Positions 5,841-12,919 of a stretch of 15,854 nt of DNA are shown piece after piece (the first letter of the stretch is position 1; the number at the start of each line of letters is the position of its first letter). The stretch is from Candidatus Kuenenbacteria bacterium CG08_land_8_20_14_0_20_37_23. Its GTDB lineage: Bacteria > Patescibacteriota > Patescibacteriia > UBA2196 > GWA2-42-15. Under the pieces are notes generated by a model. That model had not been told where the DNA came from. It worked only from the letters and a program-made list of their open reading frames with translations, and made no database searches. The translations under genes and the position numbers were made by a program. The stretch covers positions 1 through 15,854 of the forward strand of contig PEXX01000012.1 in assembly GCA_002778965.1 (NCBI GenBank). The letters run 5' to 3'.

Positions 5841-6838
5841 TGGTGAAGACCCGCGAGGGCGGTTTTAAGCTGTTGAAAAACGGCCAACTTGGGGAATTAA
5901 TTGGGGATCAGGTGATGATCCGCGAGGATTCTCTTGTCAAACATACGCCTGTCAATGTAAGAGCTCCAATTGTCGCGCCAGCGAATTTTTATTTTTCAGT
6001 TGATGACGAAGAAGACGTTCAGCAAGAAAAAAAAACAGCCATGTCGGATAAAAATTTGGCAATCAAAAATTTTATTGACCAAGCCGCAGAGGCGATTACG
6101 CGGCAAGTTGACTGGATCAAAGCACAACCGGCCGAAAAAAATTTACATTCCATTATAATTTCTCGGTTCAGGAATATCAGAGGACTGGCGGCGACCATGG
6201 AGGCGATTCAAAAGCCGGTGGCGTTTGGCGGCACAAACAGCACAAGAGAGCAGACGGATAAAATTATTGAGTTAATTGAGAGCGCCAGTAGCGCGGTGGA
6301 AGAAGTTATTAGAACAGGCAATGTGCCATTAGTGGAGCAACATTCAGGTCCTAACATCACTGGCAGGAAGACAAGTGATGAGACCGTCAGCCAGGGCCAT
6401 AGCAGGCAGTCAAGCTATGCGGCTAATCAGCATACAGCTCCGTCTCTGCCAAGATTTGATCAATTGGGATATCAGCCGGAGAATAATGATGAGTTGTCTT
6501 CAGCGTGGCACCAAGCCATCGGGCCGGTTGAAGAAATCAAGAAATTAACTTTGGAAAATTTTAGGCGGCTCGGCAAGGATCCGCATGAGGCGGCATGGCG
6601 CGTAGCTGAAAAAATAGATCTGCTGGAGGATGAATCCATTATGAAGAAAGCCGAGGGTATTAAAGCATGGCAGTCTTCAGCGGTCTATGGTCTGTATCTT
6701 TTGATTGGCGCTGCTAGTATGGCGGAAAAAACCGCTGTGGAAAATATTATTGCCAAAAGAAAGCAAGCTCGTCAGTCTTATTTAAGCAAAGAAGAATTTG
6801 ACGCCGTAGCGGATTTGAATAAAAGATTAAGCTATTAA
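5840..6838 (+). CDS. Hypothetical protein of the secretion locus
   Basis: A 332-residue soluble-looking protein that I do not recognise. The start is uncertain: tandem GTG codons at 5840 and 5843, no Shine-Dalgarno, and an overlapping 9-codon frame just upstream. The N-terminus (about 1-60) has a compact beta-like stretch, KLLKNGQLGELIGDQVMIRE. Then come a helical region (about 70-160), a polar low-complexity linker rich in Ser, Gln, His and Asn (about 165-205), and a helical C-terminal domain (about 215-332). No TM segment or catalytic motif is visible. It is the first gene after the promoter at 5776-5804 and lies 81 bases before prgI, so it is probably a cytoplasmic accessory of the machine. 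It may once have followed the hypothetical gene at 2361 directly. Confidence 0.75.
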   Translation: MVKTREGGFKLLKNGQLGELIGDQVMIREDSLVKHTPVNVRAPIVAPANFYFSVDDEEDVQQEKKTAMSDKNLAIKNFIDQAAEAITRQVDWIKAQPAEKNLHSIIISRFRNIRGLAATMEAIQKPVAFGGTNSTREQTDKIIELIESASSAVEEVIRTGNVPLVEQHSGPNITGRKTSDETVSQGHSRQSSYAANQHTAPSLPRFDQLGYQPENNDELSSAWHQAIGPVEEIKKLTLENFRRLGKDPHEAAWRVAEKIDLLEDESIMKKAEGIKAWQSSAVYGLYLLIGAASMAEKTAVENIIAKRKQARQSYLSKEEFDAVADLNKRLSY

Positions 6839-6919
6839 TGCGTGGTGCGCCAGGCAATGCAAGATCGCAGCCGTAATTTTATTAACTCATGTTGCGATTT
6901 ATATTTAATATATTTCATT

Positions 6920-7351
6920 ATGGATCGTTTTGTCGCCCCGCAATTTATTGATGTTGAAGACAGAATCATTGGGCCGATTACTACGCGCCAGTTTATTATG
7001 ATTGTTATTGGAGGCGTGATTGCTTTTTCCTCTTATAAATTACTGGATACAGGCACATTTGTCTTTGTGAGCTTTTTTACGGCAATTTCAATTGTAATTT
7101 TTGGATTTATAAAAATAAACGGCAAGCACTTTTACCCTTTTGTGGCGAGTGTCATAGAAGCGGTTAAGAGACCAAAAGTGAGAGTGTGGTGCAAGAAGAT
7201 TACTGAATCGGATTTATCGGCATTGAGACACATTGGGGATAAACAGGAAGAAATTAAATCTGATTTTACTTTAAGAAAAGCCACGATGAATCAAAAACGC
7301 CTGTCGGAACTGGCATTGATAGTTGATACTGGCGGAATATATGAAGGGTGA
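6920..7351 (+). CDS. PrgI family membrane protein
   Basis: A 143-residue protein with the PrgI-family signature near its start: RFVAPQFIDVEDRIIGPITT leading into QFIMIVIGG. I chose ATG 6920 because the family begins just before this motif; an upstream in-frame GTG at 6842 would add 26 residues unlike the family. Two adjacent membrane segments follow (about residues 23-43 and 47-67), then a short FxKINGKHFYPF loop, the RPKVRVW motif and a polar C-terminal tail. PrgI-type proteins are small inner-membrane partners, of VirB3 type, encoded just before VirB4 in Gram-positive and Patescibacterial type IV secretion loci. The order here, followed by TraC-like and VirB4 genes, agrees. Confidence 0.88.
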   Translation: MDRFVAPQFIDVEDRIIGPITTRQFIMIVIGGVIAFSSYKLLDTGTFVFVSFFTAISIVIFGFIKINGKHFYPFVASVIEAVKRPKVRVWCKKITESDLSALRHIGDKQEEIKSDFTLRKATMNQKRLSELALIVDTGGIYEG

Positions 7352-7393
7352 TGAATTTATCAGCAATAGTTTATCAATTAATGAATAGATTAT

Positions 7394-8077
7394 ATGCCTT
7401 ATAGCCAAGGCAAGGGAAAGGCAAAAACAAGAGCCTCCACGCAAGAGTATATTAATATTTCCGAGATTCATGACAATACAGTGATAATGAAGGATAATAC
7501 CATGCTTCAAGTTTTGCTTGTCTCATCAATCAACTTCGCGCTAAAATCCGCAGAAGAACAGAATGCTATTATTCAAAGCTACATATCTTTTATTAACTCG
7601 CTTGATTTTTCAGTGCAGATAGTTATTCAGTCAAGAAGGCTTAATATAAAAAATTATCTTGACAGTTTGAAAATAAAAGAGAAAGAACAGATTAATGAGC
7701 TTTTAAAAATTCAGATAAAAGAGTACAGGCAATATGTCGGAGAATTGGTGGAGTTAAGCGACATTGTTTCCAAGAAGTTTTATATTGTCGTTGCCTATAA
7801 TCCACAGGAAGGTGAGAAGAAAAAGGGAGCAGTCGGCAAGTTTTTTGATTCTTTCAAGGCCGTCAGGCTGATCGGTCTGAAGAAAGAGCAGTTTTCAAAA
7901 TTCAAACAAGAACTTGACAGACGCGTGAATGTCGTGCGCGGCAGTTTATCCAGTATGATGATCAACAGCCAGATTCTTGATACGCAAAGTTTGATAGAAC
8001 TGTATTATAATACATATAACCCGGAGACTTCCAAGCGTGAAAAAATGATTGAAGTCGGGAAATTGAGAATAGAGTGA
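7394..8077 (+). CDS. TraC-like protein (VirB4 N-terminal-type domain)
   Basis: A 227-residue protein starting MPYSQGKGKAKTRAS and then TQEYINISEIHDNTVIMKDN, an opening common to TraC-like proteins encoded just before VirB4. It has a mixed alpha/beta region with a long charged helix (about 85-120) and no Walker motif or TM segment. I infer that it equals the N-terminal non-ATPase domain that larger VirB4/TraC proteins carry in one chain, and that it docks on VirB4 at the membrane. Its TGA overlaps the in-frame GTG upstream of the VirB4 ATG, so translation is probably coupled. No Shine-Dalgarno precedes its ATG. Confidence 0.72.
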   Translation: MPYSQGKGKAKTRASTQEYINISEIHDNTVIMKDNTMLQVLLVSSINFALKSAEEQNAIIQSYISFINSLDFSVQIVIQSRRLNIKNYLDSLKIKEKEQINELLKIQIKEYRQYVGELVELSDIVSKKFYIVVAYNPQEGEKKKGAVGKFFDSFKAVRLIGLKKEQFSKFKQELDRRVNVVRGSLSSMMINSQILDTQSLIELYYNTYNPETSKREKMIEVGKLRIE

Positions 8078-8082
8078 TAAAT

Positions 8083-9969
8083 ATGTTTAATCCAGCAGAA
8101 ATAGAAAAACAAACAAAACAAAAAATTTATGCCGGCCAGGGTATTAAAAATGGTTTTGTCAGTGAAGAGACAATTATAGAACAAGAAAAGGATGTTTTGG
8201 AAGCGGAAAAGGCCTATTACCGCGGCGTTATTAGACTAAAAGACCTGATAGCCCCAGCGGCGATGAGAGTAGAATCGTCTTTTTTACAATTGGACGATAA
8301 ATTCGTCGCGACTATATTTGTGACTACCTATCCAAGGTATATTTCAGTCGGTTGGTTTGACGAGTTGATTGATTCTAGCTTTACAATGGACATTGCCATG
8401 TATTTTTTCCCAATCCCTTCAGGAATTGTGCTAAAACAATTGAAGAAAAAGATCGGCACTGTTGGAGCGCAAATTATGGCTGACAAAGAAAAAGGAGCTC
8501 CGAGGGATCCGCTTCAGGAAACCGCTTATCAGGATATTGAAAAACTGCGCGATGATCTTACACAAGGCATTGAACACTTTTTTCAATTTGGACTTTATTT
8601 GACTATTTATAGTGATTCCCAGAAAAAATTAGAGGAAGCCCTTGAATGGACGGAATCAACTATTGCCGCGAAGTTGGTATATACAAGAAGGTCTATGTGG
8701 CAGATGGAGCAAGGATTTAATTCCACTTTGCCGTTATCGCATGATGAATTGGCAGTATATTCAAACCTGAATACTTCTCCGATTGCTTCCACCTTTCCTT
8801 TTGTGTCTTCGGAGCTTACGTCAGATGATGGAATTCTGTATGGCATTAACAGACATAACAACAGTCTGATACTTTTTGACCGTTTTTCTTTACAGAATGC
8901 GAATACCGTTGTCTTTGCGACATCAGGAGCTGGCAAAAGCTACGCTATAAAATTGGAGATTTTGCGCACGATGATGCAAGGAACAGACGTGATAGTCATT
9001 GATCCTGAAAGAGAGTATCAGCATTTAGCTGAAGCTGTTGGCGGAACCTATATAAGTATTTCGCTTAACGCGGATAGTAAAATAAATCCGTTTGATTTGC
9101 CTAAAAAGCTTATGACAGGGGATAAGGCTGGAGATATTATACGTTCGGCCGTGATCACCGTTAAAGGGCTGGTTAGATTAATGATAGGAGAAATCAACCA
9201 CGAAGAGGATTCTCTGCTGGATAAAGCTTTGCTTGAAGTTTATGCGAAAAATGACATTACTCCGGAGTCTGATTTGTCGCAAGTTAATGTGCCGACTTTG
9301 TCGGATTTAGAACAGGTTCTGGAGGGTCTTGAGGGCGGCCATGCGATGGCAAACAGGCTGGGTAAATATACCAAAGGAACTTTTGGCGGTCTATTGAACG
9401 ACAAGACGAATATCAACATTGAGAATCAACTGGTTGTTTTTTCAGTCAGAGATTTGGAAGATGAGTTACGGCCCATTGCTATTTATACTGTTATCAACTA
9501 TATTTGGAATATAGTAAGGAGCGAATTAAAAAAAAGAATACTAGTGGTGGACGAAGCCTGGTGGCTGATGCAATATGAAGACAGCGCCAAATTCATCTTT
9601 GCGCTTGCAAAACGTTGCCGTAAATATTATCTTGGCCTAACGACGATTACGCAGGACGTAAATGATTTTTTGATTTCTCCATACGGCAAAGCGATTGTGA
9701 CTAATTCCGCCATTCAGATTTTGCTTAGGCAATCGACCGCGGCTATTGAGATAGTTGCCAATACTTTTATGTTGACGCAGGGCGAAAGATATTTATTGCT
9801 TGAGTCAGGAGTTGGCGAAGGCATATTCTTTGCCGGCTCAAAACACGTTGCCATCAAAGTTATCGCTTCTTATGTGGAGGATCAGATCATTACTTCTGAC
9901 CCGAGACAGTTGCTTGAGATTGATGAAGCCAAAAATGAATTTGAGAGAGAACAAGAGGTGAGAAGATAG
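8083..9969 (+). CDS. virB4: VirB4 family type IV secretion ATPase
   Basis: The motor ATPase of the secretion machine, acting at the cytoplasmic face of the inner membrane. From ATG 8083 it is 628 residues; an in-frame GTG at 8074 overlapping the previous stop would add three. The N-terminal part (about 1-230) is the VirB4/CagE-like domain. The P-loop reads ATSGAGKSYAIK, with GAGKS at residues 282-286; VIDPEREYQHLAE follows, and Walker B is LVVDEAWWLMQ with D490-E491. A conserved TTITQDVNDFL block (about 525) and a Gln/Arg motif ILLRQS (about 550) complete the fold. The first P-loop glycine is Ala, as is common in this lineage. It is coupled to the TraC-like gene upstream. Confidence 0.95.
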   Translation: MFNPAEIEKQTKQKIYAGQGIKNGFVSEETIIEQEKDVLEAEKAYYRGVIRLKDLIAPAAMRVESSFLQLDDKFVATIFVTTYPRYISVGWFDELIDSSFTMDIAMYFFPIPSGIVLKQLKKKIGTVGAQIMADKEKGAPRDPLQETAYQDIEKLRDDLTQGIEHFFQFGLYLTIYSDSQKKLEEALEWTESTIAAKLVYTRRSMWQMEQGFNSTLPLSHDELAVYSNLNTSPIASTFPFVSSELTSDDGILYGINRHNNSLILFDRFSLQNANTVVFATSGAGKSYAIKLEILRTMMQGTDVIVIDPEREYQHLAEAVGGTYISISLNADSKINPFDLPKKLMTGDKAGDIIRSAVITVKGLVRLMIGEINHEEDSLLDKALLEVYAKNDITPESDLSQVNVPTLSDLEQVLEGLEGGHAMANRLGKYTKGTFGGLLNDKTNINIENQLVVFSVRDLEDELRPIAIYTVINYIWNIVRSELKKRILVVDEAWWLMQYEDSAKFIFALAKRCRKYYLGLTTITQDVNDFLISPYGKAIVTNSAIQILLRQSTAAIEIVANTFMLTQGERYLLLESGVGEGIFFAGSKHVAIKVIASYVEDQIITSDPRQLLEIDEAKNEFEREQEVRR

Positions 9970-9972
9970 AAA

Positions 9973-10038
9973 AATTTCAGAAGCTGTGGACTGTCCGCTT
10001 CGCCGCGGCTCTATCGAAGCGAGTCAGGGCGAGAAATT
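9973..10038. repeat. GC-rich intergenic stem-loop between virB4 and the next gene
   Basis: Nested inverted repeats: AATTTC/GAAATT outside (9973-9978 with 10033-10038), GACT/AGTC next (9989-9992 with 10022-10025), and CGCTTCG/CGAAGCG inside (9996-10002 with 10015-10021), with a 12-base loop. It is much more GC-rich than the surrounding spacer. No T-run follows, so it is not a standard terminator; it could instead attenuate transcription or stabilise the upstream mRNA. Confidence 0.55.
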
Positions 10039-10072
10039 GAAGATCAGAAATTAGAAAATTATTATTAAAAGC

Positions 10073-10669
10073 ATGACTACAAAAAATAAAATTATTACTG
10101 GGCTGGTTATTTTGGCAGTAGTTGTTATGTTGAGCGTGATAGGTTATTTTGTCATAAATAGAATGAATAGCAATAGTAGCGCTGATACGGTTGATTTATT
10201 GCAAGAGGATGAGAATAGCCAGGCAGTCATTAACGGGCTTGAATCGGAAGATGATGACGCAGTCAAAGTTGGAGAGAAGAATACGGAAATAACTGAAGGC
10301 GAGAGGCAAAAAATTTCCGCGAAAAATAGGGCAAAATTTTTTATTGAGATGGTTGGCACTTATTCAACAGAAGCGCGTTTCCAAAACATTGAGGATTTAA
10401 AGCCGATGATGACTGCCAGTATGCGAGCTTGGGCCGATGATTTTATTGACAGAAACATGCAAAATATCGCGCTAAACAAAGAGAAAGTGACTACCAACGT
10501 TTTCAGAATGGATGTTTTATATCAATCTGATTCACGGATAGCGTTTTTAGCGTCGGCCAGAATGGAAGAGATGGCTAGCAGTGGATCAAAAATATATAAC
10601 CAGAACGTTGAAATTTACCTAATATTGGCGGGCGATGATTGGTTGGTTGATGAGGTCGTGTGGAAATAG
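10073..10669 (+). CDS. Membrane-anchored extracytoplasmic protein, possibly VirB8/NTF2-like
   Basis: A 198-residue bitopic protein: a short basic N-terminus, one membrane segment (about residues 7-28), a Ser/Asp/Glu-rich linker (about 32-75), then a compact domain outside the membrane. That domain has a helix-rich first half (AKFFIEMVGTYS and following, about 90-140) and a strand-rich end closing with LAGDDWLVDEVVWK. This helix-then-sheet layout with a Trp-containing last strand resembles NTF2-like folds, including VirB8 and TcpC, and VirB8 would be expected near VirB4. There is no diagnostic motif, so the VirB8 suggestion is inference. It lies 103 bases after virB4, separated by a stem-loop. 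Confidence 0.8.
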   Translation: MTTKNKIITGLVILAVVVMLSVIGYFVINRMNSNSSADTVDLLQEDENSQAVINGLESEDDDAVKVGEKNTEITEGERQKISAKNRAKFFIEMVGTYSTEARFQNIEDLKPMMTASMRAWADDFIDRNMQNIALNKEKVTTNVFRMDVLYQSDSRIAFLASARMEEMASSGSKIYNQNVEIYLILAGDDWLVDEVVWK

Positions 10670-10788
10670 TTTAATCCGCGAAACATGTATATGTCATGAC
10701 AGTTGAATTACAATTTTGGAGTGTTATTTTATTTTTTGGTTATTAGATGGAATTTATTTATATTTTGTGTCTTGCGGCTTATTTATTT

Positions 10789-12066
10789 ATGTTAAATTAT
10801 AAAAGAATAATTCTCGGGTTTTTAATTTTAATTATCGGCATTTGTCTGTTATTTGGTGTTTTTTGGTTAATTTTTTTCAGGTCCGCGGCTACACCAGATG
10901 AAGAAGCTGATGAGGCAGTAGTTATTGGCGGAGAATTGCCGGAAGTTGGGCCGGCAGGAGAGCTGGGGAAAATGACATCAGGAGGGATATTGCCGCAAGG
11001 GACAAGCGGGGACGAAGCAACCATGGACGACAAATATGGCCTTGAAGAAACTTATACAATTGGCAATATTGCGAATGGCTCCTTAACGCAAGTTGTCAGC
11101 GTTATTGATGAAGAGTTTATAGACGTCAATCTCGCGGGGAACAGTTTGAATTATTTGAGTTCGGATGATAATAAATTTTATTGGGTTGCACTTGATGGAA
11201 AAAAGAGGACATTGCTTTCAGATAAAGAATTTCCTTATGTTGAAGAGATTTTTTGGTCGCCCGATGGCAAGAAAGTTATTCTAGAGTATCCAGATGGAGC
11301 GAATATTTATTATGATATAGCTCGAGATAAACAAATAACACTGCCCGTAGGAGTTACCGAGCCGGCATGGCGCGGAGATTCAGACAAGATAGCCTACGAA
11401 TATATTGGCGCTAATGAAGATGATAATTGGCTTGTTGTTTCAGATAGCGACGGGAGCCGCGCTTTGCCGATAGAACCGATTGGAGACAAGAGGAATAGCG
11501 TCCAAGTAAGTTGGTCGCCGACAAGTGAGGTTGTTGCTTTGTATCGAAAATCAATCGGCTTGAACAGGGAAGAAATTTTTTTTATCGGCCTGAATGATGA
11601 GAACTTTAAATCTCTTGAAGTGGAAGGTTCAAATTTTAAGGGTTTGTGGTCAAAACATGGCGATATGATACTTTATCATGTGGTTAACAGCAATAATAAT
11701 TATAATCCGATACTGTGGATAGCTGACGCGCAGGGAGACAACATAGGGCGTAATAATTCTAGTCTTGGGCTTTCTACATGGGTTGACAAATGTGTCTTTG
11801 GAATGAATAATACAACGGTTTATTGCGCCGTGCCGATTAGTTTGCCTGAAGGGGCGGGCCTTTATCCGGATTTGTTAAATACGGAACCGGATGTCTTCTA
11901 TAAAATTGATTTAACGACAGGCATCAGTAAACTAATTGCCTATCCTGTTTACAGCGAGGAGCTGGATGAATTTCAAGTAAAAAAAATATTCCTCAGCGAT
12001 GACGGAACGGAGCTTTTCTTTTGGGATAATTTTACAAGCAAACTGTATTCTATGAAATTAAGATGA
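10789..12066 (+). CDS. Membrane-anchored beta-propeller (TolB/PD40-like) protein
   Basis: A 425-residue protein from ATG 10789. I prefer this start because it gives the basic-then-hydrophobic opening MLNYKRIILGFLILIIG (TM about 7-30); ATG 10747 would prepend 14 further hydrophobic residues. An acidic Gly/Pro-rich linker (about 32-75) follows, then a repeated beta region. WSPDGKKV (about 155), the AWRGDSDKIAYE block (about 190) and WSPTSEVVALY (about 240) are successive propeller-blade motifs of TolB/PD40 type, and FLSDDGTELFFW near the end looks like another. It probably serves as an envelope scaffold or binding protein. It sits between the anchored protein at 10073 and the DsbA-like gene, but 10670-10788 may contain a separate promoter I cannot define. 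No specific function can be assigned. Confidence 0.82.
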   Translation: MLNYKRIILGFLILIIGICLLFGVFWLIFFRSAATPDEEADEAVVIGGELPEVGPAGELGKMTSGGILPQGTSGDEATMDDKYGLEETYTIGNIANGSLTQVVSVIDEEFIDVNLAGNSLNYLSSDDNKFYWVALDGKKRTLLSDKEFPYVEEIFWSPDGKKVILEYPDGANIYYDIARDKQITLPVGVTEPAWRGDSDKIAYEYIGANEDDNWLVVSDSDGSRALPIEPIGDKRNSVQVSWSPTSEVVALYRKSIGLNREEIFFIGLNDENFKSLEVEGSNFKGLWSKHGDMILYHVVNSNNNYNPILWIADAQGDNIGRNNSSLGLSTWVDKCVFGMNNTTVYCAVPISLPEGAGLYPDLLNTEPDVFYKIDLTTGISKLIAYPVYSEELDEFQVKKIFLSDDGTELFFWDNFTSKLYSMKLR

Positions 12067-12099
12067 TCCTGATTTGTGATTTTTCAATAAAAATTTTAT

Positions 12100-12807
12100 A
12101 TGGTAAAAATATCAGCCACTACTTTTATAATAATATCAATCATTTTGCTTGTTTGCGTTTTTTTTGTTTTTATGATTGCTGGTTTTTTCGTAAGTCGGCC
12201 AAATGCAAATTCTGTGCAAACCAACATTCAGAATCAGACGGGCAATATTAATGGAAAAGATCCGATGGTGACGTCGGCGGAGGAAGTTTATATGTCTTTT
12301 TTAAGAGACAGCGATCCAGTGCGTGGTGATGGGCAAGCAGACTTATTAGTTTTGGAGTTTGGCGATTTTGAGTGTCCTTATTGCTTTGATATGTATAGCG
12401 CGTTGATAAAAGTTTTAGCTGATTTTGATGGTCAGATAGGATTGGTTTGGAAGGATTTTCCAAATCCTATGCATTTGCAGGCGAGAAACGCGGCTTTATC
12501 GGCAAGATGCGCGCAAGAGCAGGGCAAATTTTGGGAATACCACGATTATCTATTTGTGAACCAAGATGAATTATCAAGGGATATGTATAATAAGATCGCC
12601 ATTGAATTAGGTCTTAACCTGGAGCAGTTCAACACATGCCTCGATTCTTCAAAATATATCGAGGAATTGGGCCAAGGTCTTCAAGATGGACAGAAGCTCG
12701 GCGTGGATGGCACTCCTTATTTGTTTATTGGCAACAGCAAAGTTGACTCTCTTATCAGCGAGGAAGAGTTGGCGGGCGTGATAAGAAAGGAGTTTGGGAA
12801 GGAGTAA
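12100..12807 (+). CDS. Membrane-anchored DsbA-family thiol:disulfide oxidoreductase
   Basis: A 235-residue thioredoxin-fold protein that probably forms or shuffles disulfides outside the cytoplasmic membrane. An N-terminal membrane anchor (about residues 7-30) precedes a polar linker. The catalytic motif FECPYC has Cys92 and Cys95. The helical insert typical of DsbA-like (Thioredoxin_4) proteins follows (ARNAALSARCAQEQGKFWEY, about 128-148), then the cis-proline loop GTPYLF with Pro206. Cys136 and Cys181 are additional cysteines. It is the last plus-strand gene of the block, 33 bases after the propeller gene, so co-transcription is likely and extracytoplasmic machine parts are possible clients. 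It converges with recG; no strong terminator is seen in the 112-base gap. Confidence 0.92.
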   Translation: MVKISATTFIIISIILLVCVFFVFMIAGFFVSRPNANSVQTNIQNQTGNINGKDPMVTSAEEVYMSFLRDSDPVRGDGQADLLVLEFGDFECPYCFDMYSALIKVLADFDGQIGLVWKDFPNPMHLQARNAALSARCAQEQGKFWEYHDYLFVNQDELSRDMYNKIAIELGLNLEQFNTCLDSSKYIEELGQGLQDGQKLGVDGTPYLFIGNSKVDSLISEEELAGVIRKEFGKE

Positions 12808-12919
12808 AAGCAAATTAGTAAATTATGGATTGATATATTAACAAACATTCTGCGGGAGTGGTGTTTTAATATTTACCACCGATTGCTTATTATTTACTAT
12901 TTATATTGCTGATTCGGAT

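Noticed and set aside
6842..6919. GTG at 6842 as start of the PrgI protein
   Set aside because: The added 26 residues do not resemble the family, whose members begin just before the VAPQFIDVED motif at ATG 6920.
10747..10788. ATG at 10747 as start of the propeller protein
   Set aside because: It adds a hydrophobic stretch ahead of the basic residues; ATG 10789 gives a normal single signal-anchor.
12063..12251. Open frame of 62 codons overlapping the start of the DsbA-like gene
   Set aside because: It is out of frame with a clear membrane anchor and thioredoxin-fold gene and shows no plausible domain.
12808..12919. Bidirectional terminator between the convergent DsbA-like and recG genes
   Set aside because: Only a 5-bp GTGGT/ACCAC stem with a 12-base loop and no adjacent T-run; too weak to call.
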